The notes below the pieces were generated by a model. It did no database searches. It saw only the letters and a program-made list of their open reading frames with translations, and had not been told where the DNA came from. A stretch of 6,428 nt of DNA from Promethearchaeota archaeon (GTDB lineage Archaea; Asgardarchaeota; Lokiarchaeia; Sigyniarchaeales; SOKP01): assembly GCA_004524385.1 (NCBI GenBank), contig SDNM01000094.1, positions 1-6,428 of the forward strand. Direction: 5' to 3'. The position numbers were made by a program, and so were the translations under genes. This document shows positions 4,319 through 6,428 of the stretch, piece after piece; positions within the stretch are counted from its first letter, which is position 1, and every line of letters begins with the position of its first letter.

Positions 4319-5338
4319 ATGGTAAAAGAAGGATTGTTTACTACAGTTGTTGGTAGTTTTCCCTTGAGTAATAATGAGGAAAACATGAAAAAAGCATTCA
4401 ATGATGAGATTAATATTGGAATTGATTACCCATGCTATCCTCAACTTATTGGAATGAATTATCAATTCTTATCACCGTTAGCTAAATTCATTGACCCATT
4501 AGATGAAATTGATGAAAAGTTCTTTTTAAATGATGATTTTAGGATTCCAGATAAGTCTGTTGCCTTAGAATATGGACAATTTATGGTTGATTTTCTGAAT
4601 GAACATCCTGAGCTTAAAAGTCTAATAAAAGGTACCAAAGCATGTTTAACAGGCCCTTTTACTTTAGCGAGTGAAATTATTTTAAAAGATAAGCTTGCTG
4701 AAGGAATAACTCCTGTGATTTTTAAAGAAGCAAGAGCAATAATGGAAGGATGGATTGTGGATAAACTTGCTGAGATTATGAAGAAAATAGGAAAAGCATA
4801 TAGCGATATGGGTATAAATATCATTTCTATGGACGAACCAATATTAGGACTTTTAGTAGGAAGAAAGGTTTGGTTCCACACAGAAGATTTTATTGTGGAA
4901 ACACTTAATAAGGCTCTCTCCGGGATAAAAGACTTATCATCTGTGCATTGCTGTGGCAAAATCAGTCCAAAATTACGTGATTTACTTTTACAAACTGATG
5001 TAAAGGTGATGGATCACGAGTTCATTGATAATGAAAGTAACTTTAGAATATTTGAAAAAAGCCATTTCGAGAATACCGACAAATATTTAGCTATAGGTAC
5101 AGTACAAACTAAAGTAGCTCCCATGAAAAATGGTGAAATAGAGGACTATGTGGAGAAAATTGAGTTTCTTAAGAAATATATTAAAAAAGCAATTGATTTA
5201 TACGGCAAGGAGAATTTAGTTATTAAACCAGATTGCGGATTCTCTCCCTTAAAAAACACTTTTGGCGAAAAAGATGGTTATAAAATAGCTCTAGGAAAGT
5301 TAACTAATATGGTTAAGGCTGTGCAGGAAATTAAATAA
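4319..5338 (+). CDS. core methionine synthase, MetE catalytic-domain homologue
   Basis: A 339-residue protein corresponding to the C-terminal catalytic barrel of cobalamin-independent methionine synthase, which transfers a methyl group to homocysteine in the cytoplasm. It opens with the family's TTVVGSFP strand. Zinc ligands match E. coli MetE in order: H210 and C212 (motif HCCG) for H641/C643, E234 for E665 (24 residues after the His in both), and C306 (motif PDCGFSP) for C726. The N-terminal barrel of full MetE, which helps bind polyglutamyl folate, is absent. Such short archaeal forms are the folate-independent Mes-type synthases, thought to take the methyl group from a corrinoid protein; I cannot tell which subfamily this is. 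A related UROD/MetE-superfamily methyltransferase with another thiol substrate is possible. No ribosome site precedes the ATG. The acyltransferase gene begins 47 bases after its stop. Confidence 0.88.
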   Translation: MVKEGLFTTVVGSFPLSNNEENMKKAFNDEINIGIDYPCYPQLIGMNYQFLSPLAKFIDPLDEIDEKFFLNDDFRIPDKSVALEYGQFMVDFLNEHPELKSLIKGTKACLTGPFTLASEIILKDKLAEGITPVIFKEARAIMEGWIVDKLAEIMKKIGKAYSDMGINIISMDEPILGLLVGRKVWFHTEDFIVETLNKALSGIKDLSSVHCCGKISPKLRDLLLQTDVKVMDHEFIDNESNFRIFEKSHFENTDKYLAIGTVQTKVAPMKNGEIEDYVEKIEFLKKYIKKAIDLYGKENLVIKPDCGFSPLKNTFGEKDGYKIALGKLTNMVKAVQEIK

Positions 5339-5385
5339 AGAAATAATCCACAATGAGGACTATTTAATAATTATTTAGAGAAAAA

Positions 5386-6309
5386 ATGAGTTTGAAAAGA
5401 GAATCAGACAACAAGTCCTTTGATTATCGAGTAGAGGCAATCCGAATAGTAATAATGTTAGCTGTTATAGCAGCTCACATATATTTATATGCCATATGGT
5501 TAGGTAAAAGAAATATAGTTACATTTCTATTAGCTATAAAAAATGATTTGAACTTTCTCTCTATTTTCTTACCAATAGCATTTTGTATGGGTATTTTAAT
5601 TTTTTTCTCTGGCTTTGTTTATGGTATTAGAAATTATTTTGAAGATTCTTTAACAAAAGAAGCATACGTTGAGCATATAAAGAAAAGATTCCTACGTCTT
5701 TATCCTAGTTATTACCTTGCATTATTTACTGTATTTATTGCAAAAGTTATAGTATGTTATCCAATGAAGCTTACACCTATTTCAATTATTCTTGATTTAA
5801 CAAATATCTGGAGTTTATTCTTCATATCGCCTGGAGGTGATATATGGCCTGAAGGTTGGTTCATTGCTGCAGTATTCTGGTTAGCGGTAATATATCCATT
5901 TATTCGAAGATTAATGGAAAATAATAAAAAATATATTTATATATTGATTCTTTTTGGTTTTTCGCTGAAAATCTTTTTAATTATTATAGGACTAACTGGG
6001 TATGCATATACTCATCCATTTGCTTGGTTAGGGGAATTTTGTTGGGGCATTTTATATGGAAAGAATATATCCGAAAAAGGAAAATCTCTAAGTTTGGCTG
6101 ACACTAAGACTAAAAAAGCGATAATTAAAATGGGAGATCGAGTTTTGCCAATGTATCTGGCGCATTCTGCCGTTATAGTTTTTATCTCTTTCCGCCCTCC
6201 TTTTTGGGAATATATAGTGGCGTTCATATCTATTTTATTATTATCCGAGATATTTTATCGATTATTAGATTATAAAGATAAAATTCTGAAAAAGAAAGGT
6301 ATTATCTAA
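5386..6309 (+). CDS. acyltransferase-3 family membrane protein
   Basis: A 307-residue integral membrane protein of the OafA-like acyltransferase-3 family, which moves acyl groups (often acetyl) onto sugars or other surface molecules. About eight or nine hydrophobic segments are visible, near residues 19-38, 58-81, 106-127, 132-150, 158-172, 182-205, 212-225, 253-268 and 272-290. Family marks: R15 and H31 in the first segment (AAHIYLY), SGFVYG at 75-80, the cytoplasmic KKRFLRLYP at 99-107, and a late GDRVLPMYLAH at 250-260. Typical members have about 10 segments and 330-400 residues, so this is slightly short but has intact ends. The substrate cannot be read from sequence; S-layer or lipid glycan decoration is a guess. 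An upstream in-frame ATG at 5353 is closed by a stop after four codons, which supports the start at 5386. Only a weak AGAG precedes it. The 47-base gap from the upstream gene allows co-transcription. Confidence 0.88.
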   Translation: MSLKRESDNKSFDYRVEAIRIVIMLAVIAAHIYLYAIWLGKRNIVTFLLAIKNDLNFLSIFLPIAFCMGILIFFSGFVYGIRNYFEDSLTKEAYVEHIKKRFLRLYPSYYLALFTVFIAKVIVCYPMKLTPISIILDLTNIWSLFFISPGGDIWPEGWFIAAVFWLAVIYPFIRRLMENNKKYIYILILFGFSLKIFLIIIGLTGYAYTHPFAWLGEFCWGILYGKNISEKGKSLSLADTKTKKAIIKMGDRVLPMYLAHSAVIVFISFRPPFWEYIVAFISILLLSEIFYRLLDYKDKILKKKGII

Positions 6310-6331
6310 TAAGTTGTTATTACTTAGAGAA

Positions 6332-6352
6332 ATTGAACCATAGTGGTTCAAT
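6332..6352 (+). terminator. hairpin terminator after the acyltransferase gene
   Basis: ATTGAACCA at 6332-6340 pairs perfectly with TGGTTCAAT at 6344-6352 (9 bp) around a TAG loop. It begins 22 bases after the stop codon and is followed by T-rich sequence. It could also end a convergent transcript from beyond the window, since it is symmetric. Confidence 0.55.
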
Positions 6353-6428
6353 CATTTAATTATTTTATTCATTTTTCCTTGAATTTCCAGTCGTTTCTAT
6401 ATAAAAGAGATAAAACAAACAAATAAGA

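Noticed and set aside
4462..4959. A 165-codon minus-strand frame inside the methionine synthase gene
   Set aside because: It lies antisense to a gene with a clear family match and shows no domain or start signal of its own.
5361..5369. TATTTAATA as a promoter of the acyltransferase gene
   Set aside because: Its centre is only about 21 bases before the start codon, slightly too close, and such strings are common by chance in this AT-rich spacer.
6012..6227. A 71-codon minus-strand frame inside the acyltransferase gene
   Set aside because: It is antisense to conserved family motifs and looks like chance.

Overview
The window looks like chromosomal DNA of an AT-rich archaeon, most likely an Asgard archaeon of the Lokiarchaeia type. 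Support: class II variable arms occur only on the Leu and Ser tRNAs (not on a Tyr tRNA), the tRNAs mostly lack encoded CCA, Asn and Ser tRNAs have G73, genes have TTTAAATA-type promoters and weak or no Shine-Dalgarno sites, and one large protein joins a B-box/FYVE-like zinc finger to a GRAM/PH-like domain. The Asgard placement is an inference from that architecture and composition; no marker gene is present.

Layout. Bases 1-619 have no protein gene but appear to hold two divergently transcribed structured RNAs: a minus-strand RNA at about 144-257 and a plus-strand RNA at about 412-525. Each has a TATA box at about the right distance. Bases 620-2118 are a plus-strand array of 16 tRNA genes with 16 different anticodons, in order Asn(GTT), Phe(GAA), Ile(GAT), Lys(CTT), Val(TAC), Arg(TCT), Trp(CCA), Met(CAT), Arg(TCG), Ile(TAT), Lys(TTT), Leu(TAG), Leu(TAA), Leu(CAA), Ser(TGA), Ser(GCT). 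From Ile(GAT) on they are spaced 5-18 bases apart, and an oligo-T run at 2151-2159 follows the last.

Bases 2269-6309 carry three plus-strand protein genes: a 653-residue zinc-finger/GRAM-like/coiled-coil protein, a 339-residue stand-alone MetE catalytic-domain methionine synthase homologue, and a 307-residue acyltransferase-3 family membrane protein. A 9-bp hairpin with a T-rich tail follows the last gene. The three proteins have no obvious shared pathway; the 47-base gap between the second and third allows co-transcription.

The most interesting parts are the stable-RNA island (two unassigned structured RNAs beside a long tRNA array), the tRNA oddities (an Ile tRNA with a UAU anticodon, a CAT tRNA with two C-A mismatches in its acceptor stem, several other A-C mismatches, no introns), and the eukaryote-like zinc-finger/GRAM protein.
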